Assembly: GCA_027482985.1 (NCBI GenBank)
Contig: JAIXVO010000583.1
Span: 1 to 10,166, forward strand
Direction of reading: 5' to 3'
Length of the DNA stretch: 10,166 nt
From: Cyanobacteriota bacterium
GTDB taxonomy: Bacteria > Cyanobacteriota > Cyanobacteriia > Leptolyngbyales > Leptolyngbyaceae
Below the pieces are notes generated by a model that saw only the letters and a list, made by a program, of their open reading frames with translations, had not been told where the DNA came from and did not search any database. Within the stretch, counting starts at the first letter, position 1. The number at the start of each line of letters is the position of its first letter. Position numbers and translations under genes: made by a program. Below are positions 1 to 6,928 of the stretch, piece after piece.

Positions 1-2
1 GG

Positions 3-27
3 GGTTTGGGGGGCTGCCCCCCAAGCC
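3..27. repeat. GC-rich hairpin at window edge
   Basis: The arms at 3-13 and 17-27 pair over 11 bp with one G-T wobble, around a 3-nt CTG loop; the core is TTGGGGGG against CCCCCCAA. It lies about 120 bp beyond the 3' end of the minus-strand cyclophilin gene. No T-run follows on either strand, so it does not look like a classical intrinsic terminator. It could be an extragenic palindrome, or the end of a feature lying left of the window. Confidence 0.55.
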
Positions 28-103
28 GGGAACCCTGGTGCTGACCAGAGCCTTGCGCGACTAGCAGACTGGTGAGAACAAGGTATGATTTTGCGCGTTG
101 AAC

Positions 104-126
104 CTGGGCGGGCAAGATGCCCACCC
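104..126 (+). repeat. dispersed palindromic repeat, copy A
   Basis: This 23-nt word, with core GGCGGGCAAGATGCCC, occurs again on the minus strand at 6935-6957, identical over all 23 nt. Its first 20 nt from position 107 recur on the plus strand at 7015-7034. The unit is partly self-complementary (GGGC, AAGAT, GCCC). It lies 3' of the cyclophilin gene, as the other two copies lie 3' of folE. Next to it, 127-131 and 140-144 form a small GACAG/CTGTC stem. Confidence 0.75.
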
Positions 127-148
127 GACAGCAGTCATTCTGTCGCAA

Positions 149-901
149 CTAGGCTTTTTTCAGCCCTTCGGCACCTTTGACGACGCGAATCGACTCAATG
201 CGATCGCCCTGCTGAATCTTGTCCACCGTCTCCATGCCCTGCGTTACATAACCAAAGACCGCATAGTTGCCATCCAGGAAACTCAAATCCGTCAAGGCCA
301 CATAAAACTGAGACGAAGCCGAATCCGGTAGCGACGATCGCGCCATCGCCACCGCCCCTCGCGTGTGTTGCAGTTGCGGTTTCGTCGTGATGCCAGCCGC
401 CTGGAAAGTTTGGTGATACAGCGGCTTGTCTGCCCCTTTGGGTTTAATTTCTAGCGGCACATAGCGCGGCTTCGATGTCGCTGGGTCAATAAAGCTGCCC
501 GTCCCCAGGCGTTCTGCCGGGAAATTGGTGTCCTTACTTTGCGGATCGCCGCCCTGCACCACAAAAGGTTGCGGATCGCGCACCACCCGATGGAACACCA
601 GCCCGTTGTAGACCCCCCGCTGCACCAGGTCAACAAAGTTACCCGCAGTGACTGAGGCATTCGTCCCATCGATCTCCATTGTGATCGTTTCGCCCTTCAC
701 CACCATTTCCACCGTCGCTTTACCGTTCAGCGTCGGGAGGTTGGTGGGAGCCGCACTCGCGACGACAGCGGGAGTCGGGCTATCGGTGGGAGAAGGACTG
801 GCGGCAGAAGAGTCCGAGGTTTGAGGGAAACAGCCTCCCACAAAGAAAGCTCCGGTGATCAGCACAATCACGAGCCCACGTTTCAAAAAGTTTTGCATCA
901 T
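149..901 (-). CDS. cyclophilin-type peptidyl-prolyl cis-trans isomerase, lipoprotein
   Basis: The 250-residue protein should catalyse cis-trans isomerisation of X-Pro bonds during folding in the periplasm or thylakoid lumen. Residues 8-22 are a hydrophobic signal segment ending in the lipobox-like V-G-G-C, with Cys24 as the likely lipidated residue. A Ser/Pro/Thr/Ala-rich linker runs to about residue 60, and the cyclophilin domain covers about 62-245. Diagnostic blocks are FHRVVRD (103-109, catalytic Arg105), VVQGGDP (114-120, Gln116), GAVAMAR (182-188), SSQFYVAL (196-203) and LDGNYAVFG (209-217). Phe208 sits where human CypA has the cyclosporin-contacting Trp, as in many bacterial cyclophilins. 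Two adjacent ATGs can start it; I use the first. It follows ycf4 by 41 bp on the same strand and is probably co-transcribed with it. The family is certain; the substrate is unknown. Confidence 0.93.
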   Translation of the reverse strand: MMQNFLKRGLVIVLITGAFFVGGCFPQTSDSSAASPSPTDSPTPAVVASAAPTNLPTLNGKATVEMVVKGETITMEIDGTNASVTAGNFVDLVQRGVYNGLVFHRVVRDPQPFVVQGGDPQSKDTNFPAERLGTGSFIDPATSKPRYVPLEIKPKGADKPLYHQTFQAAGITTKPQLQHTRGAVAMARSSLPDSASSQFYVALTDLSFLDGNYAVFGYVTQGMETVDKIQQGDRIESIRVVKGAEGLKKA

Positions 902-942
902 CTCTAATCTCTAAATCTCAATCAAGTTCAAGGCGGTTGATT

Positions 943-1509
943 TTATAAACCTTCTAGCGGCACACCCAGGAATCGCGCCAGTTCAGCTCCCTGATTTTCC
1001 AGCGTGGCCAGGGCGATCGGTTGCCCAATCCGCGTGAGGGGAATATCGCGCTTCCCTTTCGCTCGTAAATACAACGCTCGTTTGGGGTTCAGCCCGTCCC
1101 GAATTTCCACCCGCACCGCTTGCACGTCTTCCGTTTTGCAAGTCACCTCGATTTTGCGGTTCTGACCCGGAAACCCCCACCGGAAAATATTGACCTGTCC
1201 TGTCTCTTTATTGAACTCGTTATAGCCACCGCCCACATCCCAGAGGATGGTTAGCCAGAGATTCACACTAAACAAAGTACCGGCTAATCCATAGAAGCCC
1301 ATCGCAATGCCTTGCGGCAGGAATACCAACATCGTGGGATCGGAGAATGGCAGCAGATTGACTTTCGTGTAGCTGGAAATGGCCGCCAGCAAAAAGCCAG
1401 TGCCGCCCATCGTGACGATGATCGCAAACCAGTAATTACTCAAACGGCGAGAGCCAGTAATGGTTTGGCGCAGAATATTTTGCCCTGTGCTGGTTACTTG
1501 TGCAGTCAT
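943..1509 (-). CDS. ycf4: photosystem I assembly protein Ycf4
   Basis: This 188-residue protein matches Ycf4, a thylakoid membrane factor that helps assemble photosystem I; the usual length is about 185. Two membrane segments are visible at about 26-46 (NYWFAIIVTMGGTGFLLAAI) and 62-89. A soluble C-terminal half follows, with typical Ycf4 blocks: WDVGGGYNEF (90-99), IFRWGFPGQNR (108-118), VRVEIRDGLNP (132-142) and DIPLTRIG (155-162). It diverges from ado across a 426 bp spacer, and the cyclophilin lipoprotein gene follows 41 bp downstream. No strong Shine-Dalgarno precedes the ATG at 1509-1507. In cyanobacteria loss of Ycf4 lowers PSI rather than abolishing it, which is family knowledge and not visible here. 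Confidence 0.96.
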   Translation of the reverse strand: MTAQVTSTGQNILRQTITGSRRLSNYWFAIIVTMGGTGFLLAAISSYTKVNLLPFSDPTMLVFLPQGIAMGFYGLAGTLFSVNLWLTILWDVGGGYNEFNKETGQVNIFRWGFPGQNRKIEVTCKTEDVQAVRVEIRDGLNPKRALYLRAKGKRDIPLTRIGQPIALATLENQGAELARFLGVPLEGL

Positions 1510-1624
1510 AACACGACCGGATATCTAAAAGGTCAGGTAGCGGGACAGCAATCGCCCAGTCTTGATTCTATCGGATTACTGGCGCTTCTTCTGTCGCCGA
1601 CAAGTGCCATCAGGCGGAAGTTAT

Positions 1625-1658
1625 CACCCTCATGATTAAGTTCAATAGATGAGGGGTG
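1625..1658. repeat. stem-loop in ycf4/ado spacer
   Basis: CCCTCAT (1627-1633) pairs perfectly with ATGAGGG (1649-1655) around a 15-nt loop. After a one-base G bulge, two more pairs extend the stem (1625-1626 with 1657-1658). There is no downstream T-run on either strand. It could act in the 5' region of either divergent transcript or be a protein-binding palindrome; the function is unknown. Confidence 0.4.
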
Positions 1659-1919
1659 CAGGCAACCCGTGACTGGCAAAATGCGCTGAGGGGAGGGCTT
1701 AGTCAAGGGGGACGGGGGTTCACAGCTACGGACAGACGGGCGAATTGTCACCGTTTACCACCCTTGCAGGCAACTCCTGGCTGAATCTTGAGGCGAATTA
1801 TCGAATTTTTGCAGGAAAGCGGTAAAGTGATACAAGTGGAAATGTAAAGATATTGTTGCGTAACGTTTCCTTTCCTGACCTTAACTGTTCCAATGCCGCA
1901 ATACGGTCGGCTTATTTTC

Positions 1920-1927
1920 GAGGAGAG
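1920..1927 (+). promoter_or_regulatory. strong ribosome binding site of ado
   Basis: GAGGAGAG, containing AGGAG at 1921-1925, sits 8-10 nt before the ATG at 1936. It is the clearest Shine-Dalgarno in the window and fixes the ado start. It contrasts with aar, accA and the metallophosphoesterase gene, which have none that I can see. Confidence 0.8.
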
Positions 1928-1935
1928 TTCAATTT

Positions 1936-2631
1936 ATGCCGCAGCTTGAAGCTAGTGTAGCAATCGACTTTCGCAGTGATGTCTACCGAGACGCTTACAG
2001 CCGGATTAACGCCATCGTGATTGAAGGCGAGCAGGAAGCAAATGAGAATTATATCAGACTGGCTGATTTGCTCCCTGATAATAAGGATCAGCTTGTAGGT
2101 CTGGCGAAGATGGAAAATCGCCATAAGAAGGGATTTGAAGCCTGCGGTCGGAATTTAGAAGTAACGCCCGACATGGTGTTTGCCCATGAATTTTTTGCCG
2201 CGCTGCATGGCAATTTTCAAAAGGCGGCGGCAGAAGGCAAGATTGTCACCTGTCTGCTGATCCAGTCGTTGATTATTGAGTGTTTCGCGATCGCCGCTTA
2301 CAACATCTATATCCCGGTGGCTGATGATTTCGCCCGCAAGATTACCGAAGGCGTGGTGAAGGACGAATACAGCCACCTGAACTATGGGGAAGAATGGCTG
2401 AAAGCGAACTTTGAAACTTCTAAAGCCGAATTGGAAGCCGCCAATCGGGAAAATTTGCCGCTGGTGTGGCAGATGTTGAATCAGGTGGAAGATGATGCCC
2501 GCGTCTTAGGGATGGAAAAAGATGCGCTGGTGGAAGATTTCATGATTCAGTACGGGGAAGCTCTGAGCAACATTGGCTTCAGCACCCGCGATGTGATGCG
2601 GTTGTCAGCGATGGGGCTGGCGACGGCTTAA
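1936..2631 (+). CDS. ado: aldehyde deformylating oxygenase (ADO)
   Basis: This soluble ferritin-like di-iron enzyme converts C16/C18 fatty aldehydes, made by AAR, into Cn-1 alkanes or alkenes plus formate, using O2 and reduced ferredoxin. The protein is 231 residues, the family length. All six metal ligands are present at the canonical positions: Glu32 (in EGEQEAN), Glu60 and His63 (in [13 protein letters not shown]), Glu115, Glu144 and His147 (in DEYSHLNYG). The conserved Cys70 is also there. The start is fixed by a strong Shine-Dalgarno at 1920-1927. aar follows 129 bp downstream on the same strand, the standard cyanobacterial pairing. Nothing suggests truncation or loss of activity. Confidence 0.98.
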   Translation: MPQLEASVAIDFRSDVYRDAYSRINAIVIEGEQEANENYIRLADLLPDNKDQLVGLAKMENRHKKGFEACGRNLEVTPDMVFAHEFFAALHGNFQKAAAEGKIVTCLLIQSLIIECFAIAAYNIYIPVADDFARKITEGVVKDEYSHLNYGEEWLKANFETSKAELEAANRENLPLVWQMLNQVEDDARVLGMEKDALVEDFMIQYGEALSNIGFSTRDVMRLSAMGLATA

Positions 2632-2645
2632 GGGTAAACTGCCGA

Positions 2646-2705
2646 GCGATCGCGCCTGTGCTGAGTTTGACGGCCCAATTGCGTCAGACCACTAGGGGCG
2701 ATCGC
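2646..2705. repeat. two HIP1 octamers in the ado-aar spacer
   Basis: GCGATCGC occurs at 2646-2653 and 2698-2705. The flanks make them a 10-bp inverted pair (GAGCGATCGC at 2644-2653, GCGATCGCTC at 2698-2707) separated by 44 nt. HIP1 is the highly iterated palindrome of many cyanobacterial genomes. The pair could fold in RNA between ado and aar, but each copy is itself palindromic, so the pairing may be incidental. Confidence 0.6.
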
Positions 2706-2760
2706 TCCACTCCATGCTTCAATTCCAGTTCACGTTTTTGCAGGTTCAATTAGATTATCC

Positions 2761-3783
2761 ATGTTTGGTCTTATCGGTCACCTTACTAGCTTGGAACACG
2801 CTCAATTAGTCGCCAGAGATCTCGGTTATCCAGAATATGCTGATCAGGGATTAGATTTCTGGTGTAGTGCACCGCCCCAAATTGTGGATGATATTACCGT
2901 CACCAGCATTACGGGACAGAAAATTCAGGGCAAGTACGTGGAATCTTGCTTCTTGCCAGAAATGCTTGCTACTCGTCGAATTAAAGCCGCCACCCGCAAA
3001 ATTGTGAATGCGATGGCGCACGCCCAAAAACACGGAATTAACATCACGGCACTGGGGGGCTTCTCCTCCATCATTTTCGAGAATTTTAATTTGAATCAAA
3101 TTCAGCAAGTGCGGAATGTCACTTTGGAATTTGAACGCTTCACGACTGGCAATACCCACACCGCTTACATCATTTGCAAGCAAGTGGAACAAGCCGCCCC
3201 GCAATACGGGATTGACCTGGCGAAAGCGACGATCGCCGTCTGTGGTGCGACCGGAGATATCGGCAGTGCCGTCTGTCGCTGGCTCAATGCCCGTACCGAT
3301 GTGGGTGAACTGTTGCTGATTGCCCGCAATCAAGAGCGCTTACAAGATCTGCAAGCCGAACTGGGTCGCGGCAAGATTATGGACTTGTCGGAAGCTTTGC
3401 CCCAGGCGGACATCATTGTTTGGGTCGCGAGTATGCCGAAAGGCGTGGAGATTGATCCAGCGACCTTGAAAAAACCCTGCTTACTGATTGATGGTGGCTA
3501 TCCCAAAAATTTGGCGACCAAGATTCAAAGTCCTGATGTGTTTGTGCTGAATGGCGGGATTGTGGAACACTCGCTGGACATTGATTGGAAGATCATGAAC
3601 ATCGTCAACATGGATGTACCTGCTCGCCAACTGTTTGCCTGCTTTGCGGAATCGATGCTGCTGGAATTTGAGAAGTGGTACACCAACTTTTCCTGGGGGC
3701 GGAATCGCATCACCGTTGAAAAAATGGAGCAAATTGGGCAAGTTTCTGTCAAACATGGCTTCCGTCCGCTGCTCGTCGCCTAA
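2761..3783 (+). CDS. aar: long-chain acyl-ACP reductase (AAR)
   Basis: AAR reduces acyl-ACP (also acyl-CoA) to a fatty aldehyde with NADPH through a thioester on a cysteine, feeding ADO. The 340-residue length matches the family (about 340). The N-terminal part ([14 protein letters not shown], then [19 protein letters not shown] at 63-81) is typical. The Rossmann nucleotide-binding motif [11 protein letters not shown] is at 162-172. The catalytic Cys294 lies in [17 protein letters not shown] (288-304), the same number as the known nucleophile in the S. elongatus enzyme. No Shine-Dalgarno is evident before the ATG, but the start agrees with the conserved N-terminus. It lies between ado (129 bp upstream) and accA (133 bp downstream); a HIP1 octamer follows the stop at 3793-3800. 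Confidence 0.97.
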   Translation: MFGLIGHLTSLEHAQLVARDLGYPEYADQGLDFWCSAPPQIVDDITVTSITGQKIQGKYVESCFLPEMLATRRIKAATRKIVNAMAHAQKHGINITALGGFSSIIFENFNLNQIQQVRNVTLEFERFTTGNTHTAYIICKQVEQAAPQYGIDLAKATIAVCGATGDIGSAVCRWLNARTDVGELLLIARNQERLQDLQAELGRGKIMDLSEALPQADIIVWVASMPKGVEIDPATLKKPCLLIDGGYPKNLATKIQSPDVFVLNGGIVEHSLDIDWKIMNIVNMDVPARQLFACFAESMLLEFEKWYTNFSWGRNRITVEKMEQIGQVSVKHGFRPLLVA

Positions 3784-3916
3784 AGCTGAAGGGCGATCGC
3801 GCCTCTATCCTCCCGACTTCCCCCTACCGCCCTACGCCATCTGCTCCCCTTTTGTGAAACGATAGGATGGATCAGTTCCTTTTTGCGGGGCACTCCTCCT
3901 CGTTGCTGCTTTTCCT

Positions 3917-4897
3917 ATGCCTACCACCGAACGTAAACCCCTGCTCCTCGATTTTGAAAAGCCGTTGGCTGAATTAGAAGCGAGAATTGCCCAAATTCGT
4001 GAACTTGCGGACGAAAATGATGTCGATGTCTCGATCGAGATTCGCGAGTTAGAGGCTAAAACGGTGCAATTGCGTCAGGAAATTTTTGGCAACCTGTCTC
4101 CGTCCCAACGGTTGCAGGTGGCGCGTCATCCCCGCCGCCCCAGTACGCTGGATTACATTCAGGCGATCACCGATGAATGGATGGAACTGCATGGCGATCG
4201 CGGCGGGTACGATGATCCGGCGTTAGTCGGTGGGGTGGCGCGGCTAGCAGGTCGTCCGGTGGTGATTTTGGGACACCAGAAAGGGCGGGATACCAAAGAC
4301 AATGTGGCGCGGAATTTCGGGATGGCAGCTCCCGGTGGCTATCGCAAAGCTATGCGGCTGATGGAACACGCCGATCGCTTTGGGATGCCCATCCTCACCT
4401 TTATTGATACCCCCGGTGCGTGGGCGGGATTGGATGCCGAACGATTGGGACAGGGGGAAGCGATCGCCTACAATTTGCGGGAAATGTTTCGCTTAGAAGT
4501 GCCCATCATCAGTACGGTGATTGGCGAAGGTGGTTCCGGTGGGGCATTAGGGATTGGGGTGGCCGATCGCTTGCTGATGTTTGAACATTCCGTTTATACC
4601 GTCGCGACGCCCGAAGCGTGTGCCGCGATCCTCTGGAAAGATGCCGCCAAAGCCCCGCAAGCGGCAGAAGCGCTGAAAATTACCGCAACGGATTTGAAGC
4701 AGCTCAAGATTATTGATGAAATTTTGCCGGAGCCCGTCGGAGCAGCTCACAGTGATCCGTTGACGGCGGCAGAAACCTTAAAAACTGCCCTTTTGCAGAA
4801 TCTAGACACACTGGGGCAGTTGACCAATTCCCAGCGGCAAGAACTGCGGTATCAGAAGTTTCGAGCGATGGGCATCTTTGCGGAAACGCCCGCTTAA
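3917..4897 (+). CDS. accA: acetyl-CoA carboxylase carboxyltransferase subunit alpha
   Basis: With AccD this subunit moves the carboxyl group from carboxybiotin on AccB to acetyl-CoA, giving malonyl-CoA for fatty acid synthesis. The 326-residue protein begins with a charged, coiled-coil-like segment (about 13-55) that is usual for AccA. The crotonase-fold carboxyltransferase domain follows: [12 protein letters not shown] (70-81), [11 protein letters not shown] (92-102), [11 protein letters not shown] (119-129), [13 protein letters not shown] (133-145), [13 protein letters not shown] (163-175) and the glycine-rich oxyanion segment [12 protein letters not shown] (203-214). The ATG at 3917 is preceded by a pyrimidine-rich stretch without a Shine-Dalgarno. 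Its place directly after aar ties fatty acid synthesis to alkane production in gene order. Confidence 0.97.
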   Translation: MPTTERKPLLLDFEKPLAELEARIAQIRELADENDVDVSIEIRELEAKTVQLRQEIFGNLSPSQRLQVARHPRRPSTLDYIQAITDEWMELHGDRGGYDDPALVGGVARLAGRPVVILGHQKGRDTKDNVARNFGMAAPGGYRKAMRLMEHADRFGMPILTFIDTPGAWAGLDAERLGQGEAIAYNLREMFRLEVPIISTVIGEGGSGGALGIGVADRLLMFEHSVYTVATPEACAAILWKDAAKAPQAAEALKITATDLKQLKIIDEILPEPVGAAHSDPLTAAETLKTALLQNLDTLGQLTNSQRQELRYQKFRAMGIFAETPA

Positions 4898-4930
4898 AAA
4901 ATTGATTGGCACCAGAACCGCAAATCTGAG

Positions 4931-4939
4931 TGATATAAT
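4931..4939 (+). promoter_or_regulatory. extended -10 promoter candidate in accA-SDR gap
   Basis: TGATATAAT is a perfect extended -10 (TG, one base, then TATAAT at 4934-4939). No -35 hexamer sits 16-18 bp upstream; the nearest, TTGATT at 4902-4907, is 26 bp away, which is tolerable for extended -10 promoters. Transcription would begin near 4946. The next start codon is 5340, so it would make either a roughly 395-nt leader for the SDR gene or a separate small RNA. Confidence 0.5.
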
Positions 4940-4964
4940 CGGAAGAGTTACATTTATTCATACA

Positions 4965-4980
4965 TTCTCAGAAATGAGAA
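4965..4980 (+). repeat. hairpin with GAAA tetraloop
   Basis: TTCTCA-GAAA-TGAGAA forms a perfect 6-bp stem closed by a GNRA-class tetraloop. It begins about 19 nt after the predicted start of transcription from the extended -10 at 4931-4939, so it would be the 5' structure of that RNA. It is not followed by a T-run. Confidence 0.45.
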
Positions 4981-5339
4981 ATGAATCAATGCGCTCTGCC
5001 AGTCTGGTTAGCCCACTCAGCCATAACCATAGCTGGCGTGAACGGGTTACATCACACCATGCGATCGCAGTTTTTGCCAAGTGACAGGATGCTGCGGTGA
5101 AGAGTCTGAGGTCGTGCTAGTCTGTGCTAATTTGAATTGCCTGGAGCTATTTTTTTGACTACAACTTAAGTTTTCACGGATGGCATAGGTCTGAGTTTCA
5201 GTTCAGCCTGCCCCGGTATCAATTTTTTTGAGTGTTTTAAATTTGGATAGGGCTAAGTTCATGCTTTGCCCTCTTTGAATCCAGTCTGGGATTGTTGCCC
5301 AGTCGTGTGCCTTACTGCTGTTTCAGATGTTTAGGATCC

Positions 5340-6065
5340 ATGACCTCTCAGACCAACCGCTACGCGCTCATTACTGGCGCGAGCAGTGGCATTGGCAAAG
5401 CTACTGCGATCGCGTTCGCGCAACAGGGCATTAACGTTGTGTTGGTAAGCCGCAATCAGGCAAAACTAACGGATGTCGCCCAACAGATTTCAACCTATGG
5501 TGTTGAGGCCAAAGTCTGTCCCCTGGATTTGGCAGATGTGCCGGCTGTGAAAGCGGCAATCACCGCGATCGCGGCGGAAGTCGGGGCGATCGAGATTTTG
5601 ATCAACAATGCTGGCATGGGCTACACCGGCGCTCTTTCCGAGATGCCGCTAGCTGACTGGCAACAGGTGCTCAATCTCAACCTGACCAGTGTGTTTCAAT
5701 GCACCCAGGCATTATTGCCGAGGATGCGGGAGCATCGCCGTGGCACCATTATCAATGTGGTGTCGATCGCGGGGCAGCAAACGTTTCCTGATTGGGGCGC
5801 TTACTGCGTCAGTAAGTTCGGTTTAATGGCATTTACCAAAACGCTAGCTGCCGAAGAACGTCCGCATGGGATTCGCGTGATGGCGCTGTCGCCCGGTGCC
5901 GTCAATACCCCAATCTGGGATACTGAAACCGTGGACGCTGATTTCGACCGTTCACAAATGCTCACCCCAGAAATTGTGGCCCAAACCATTGTTTATGCGG
6001 CTCTCCTGCCATCACAAGCCGTCATTGAAGATTTAACCTTGATGCCTAATGCGGGCACCTTTTAG
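5340..6065 (+). CDS. short-chain dehydrogenase/reductase of the ado-aar-accA cluster
   Basis: This 241-residue classical SDR oxidoreductase uses NAD(P)H; its substrate is unknown. It has TGASSGIG (12-19, cofactor glycines), NNAG (89-92), and the catalytic tetrad Asn114, Ser142, Tyr155 and Lys159 (in AYCVSKFG). The C-terminal loop SPGAVNTP (184-191) follows. I start at the ATG at 5340, preceded by AGGA at 5333-5336; a 16-codon extension to a TTG at 5292 is Cys-rich and unlike SDR N-termini. Arg38 after the second strand (VLVSRN) suggests NADPH preference. An SDR occupies this slot in other cyanobacteria with ado-aar-accA, so a role in fatty aldehyde, alcohol or ketoacyl metabolism is tempting but unproven. 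Confidence 0.92.
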   Translation: MTSQTNRYALITGASSGIGKATAIAFAQQGINVVLVSRNQAKLTDVAQQISTYGVEAKVCPLDLADVPAVKAAITAIAAEVGAIEILINNAGMGYTGALSEMPLADWQQVLNLNLTSVFQCTQALLPRMREHRRGTIINVVSIAGQQTFPDWGAYCVSKFGLMAFTKTLAAEERPHGIRVMALSPGAVNTPIWDTETVDADFDRSQMLTPEIVAQTIVYAALLPSQAVIEDLTLMPNAGTF

Positions 6066-6066
6066 G

Positions 6067-6085
6067 CTGCACTCCGGTGCAGTTT
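6067..6085 (+). terminator. UNCG-tetraloop hairpin after SDR, weak terminator
   Basis: CTGCAC-TCCG-GTGCAG is a perfect 6-bp stem with a C-G closing pair on a UNCG-class tetraloop, one of the most stable small RNA hairpins. It begins 2 nt after the SDR stop codon and is followed by only three T residues. It may be a weak terminator or an mRNA 3'-end stabiliser between SDR and folE. Confidence 0.45.
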
Positions 6086-6140
6086 GCGGTTAGTCTTCGC
6101 CTTTCGAGTGTCCACGTTTACCCTTTAATTCTCCAAGATC

Positions 6141-6863
6141 ATGACTATTGCGACTAATGGTTCCACCTCAAACGGTTCTAACGGGTCTTTGAACACTGCC
6201 AAGTTGCCCGCCGTTGAACCGTCCACCTTGTCCACGCGCCCCGATCGCAACACCTTGAATGGCGCTCAAGAACCCAAACTGCGGAAGCCTGCCGAAGAAG
6301 ATGATCAAATGGCTCATGCCGTGCGGGACATTCTGCTGGGAGTGGGCGAAGACCCCGAACGGGAAGGCTTACTCAAAACCCCCAAACGGGTGGCCGAAGC
6401 CATGCGCTTTCTGACCAATGGTTACCACCAATCTCTCGAACAATTGGTGAATGATGCCATTTTCGACGAAGGTCACAACGAAATGGTGTTGGTGCGGGAT
6501 ATTGACTTCTTCAGCCTGTGTGAACACCACATGTTGCCGTTCATGGGGAAAGCCCACGTCGCCTACATCCCGAATCAAAAAGTGGTGGGCTTGAGCAAAC
6601 TGGCGCGGATTGTGGAAATGTATTCTCGCCGCTTGCAAGTACAAGAACGGTTGACTCGTCAGGTCGCCGAAGCGGTGCAAACCATTCTCGAACCGCGTGG
6701 CGTTGCCGTAGTGATGGAAGCCTCCCACATGTGCATGGCGATGCGCGGTGTGCAGAAGCCGGGTGCTTGGACAGTCACCAGCGCAATGATTGGAGTCTTC
6801 CAGGAAGATCAGAAAACCCGCGAAGAATTCTTGAACCTGATTCGGCACAAACCCTCGTTCTAA
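6141..6863 (+). CDS. folE: GTP cyclohydrolase I
   Basis: FolE converts GTP to 7,8-dihydroneopterin triphosphate, the first step towards folate and, in cyanobacteria, pterin glycosides. The 240-residue protein has a catalytic domain at about 55-240. Zinc ligands are Cys127 and His130 (in [10 protein letters not shown]) and Cys198 (in [10 protein letters not shown]). His129 and His196 align with the catalytic histidines of the E. coli enzyme. Other family blocks are [14 protein letters not shown] (71-84), [20 protein letters not shown] (150-169) and [14 protein letters not shown] (207-220). The first ~50 residues are a low-complexity Asn/Ser/Gly/Thr/Pro-rich extension not found in the E. coli protein. 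It follows the SDR gene by 75 bp on the same strand and keeps the conserved cluster order. Confidence 0.97.
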   Translation: MTIATNGSTSNGSNGSLNTAKLPAVEPSTLSTRPDRNTLNGAQEPKLRKPAEEDDQMAHAVRDILLGVGEDPEREGLLKTPKRVAEAMRFLTNGYHQSLEQLVNDAIFDEGHNEMVLVRDIDFFSLCEHHMLPFMGKAHVAYIPNQKVVGLSKLARIVEMYSRRLQVQERLTRQVAEAVQTILEPRGVAVVMEASHMCMAMRGVQKPGAWTVTSAMIGVFQEDQKTREEFLNLIRHKPSF

Positions 6864-6867
6864 TGTA

Positions 6868-6895
6868 GAAGGCAGAGGGCAGAAGGCAGAGGGTG
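6868..6895 (+). repeat. heptanucleotide tandem repeat (STRR type)
   Basis: Four back-to-back purine-rich heptamers read GAAGGCA, GAGGGCA, GAAGGCA, GAGGGTG, which is also a 14-bp unit repeated twice with two mismatches. They start 4 nt after the folE stop codon. Short tandemly repeated heptamers of this style are known in filamentous cyanobacteria. The 3' edge flows into TGCCCT (6894-6899), which can pair with AGGGCA (6912-6917). Confidence 0.75.
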
Positions 6896-6928
6896 CCCTT
6901 TGCCCGAGTAGAGGGCATGGGCTTGGTG

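Larger units (their letters stand above)
1510..1935. other. divergent ycf4/ado intergenic region
   Basis: This 426 bp stretch holds no convincing gene and must contain the promoters for ycf4 (leftward) and ado (rightward). On the minus strand, TAGAAT at 1570-1565 is a plausible -10 for ycf4, giving a leader of about 50 nt, but no good -35 goes with it. Other visible items are a stem-loop at 1625-1658, a cluster of four G-runs at 1690-1718, and the decamer TTTTTGCAGG at 1806-1815, which recurs just before aar. I could not fix an ado promoter: weak -10-like words occur between about 1823 and 1886, none with a good -35 at 16-18 bp. Confidence 0.6.
4898..5339. other. accA-SDR intergenic region, 442 bp
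   Basis: I see no convincing gene here. It contains an extended -10 promoter-like element (4931-4939), a tetraloop hairpin (4965-4980), a HIP1 octamer (5061-5068) and two seven-T runs (5150-5156 and 5223-5229) in similar contexts (A-T7-GA). No stem precedes either T-run closely enough to call an intrinsic terminator. A reading frame at 4878-5084 overlaps the accA end and has no family features. Confidence 0.6.

Noticed and set aside
98..331. Plus-strand 77-codon ORF
   Set aside because: It mostly overlaps the cyclophilin gene in antisense, has no family features, and begins inside the dispersed repeat.
1533..1751. Minus-strand 72-codon ORF between ycf4 and ado
   Set aside because: Pro/Ser/Arg-rich low-quality translation, no ribosome binding site, and it runs through the hairpin and the G-run cluster; looks like chance.
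2851..3333. Minus-strand 160-codon ORF antisense to aar
   Set aside because: It lies wholly within aar, whose every motif is intact; the opposite frame is a shadow of its codon bias.
3863..3868. TAGGAT as a -10 box for accA
   Set aside because: Only four of six consensus bases and no recognisable -35 at 16-18 bp; too weak to call.
5223..5229. T-runs at 5150-5156 and 5223-5229 as accA terminators
   Set aside because: No stable stem immediately precedes either run on the plus strand.
5292..5339. Upstream TTG start for the SDR gene
   Set aside because: The 16 extra residues are Cys-rich and unlike SDR N-termini; the ATG at 5340 has AGGA at a suitable distance.
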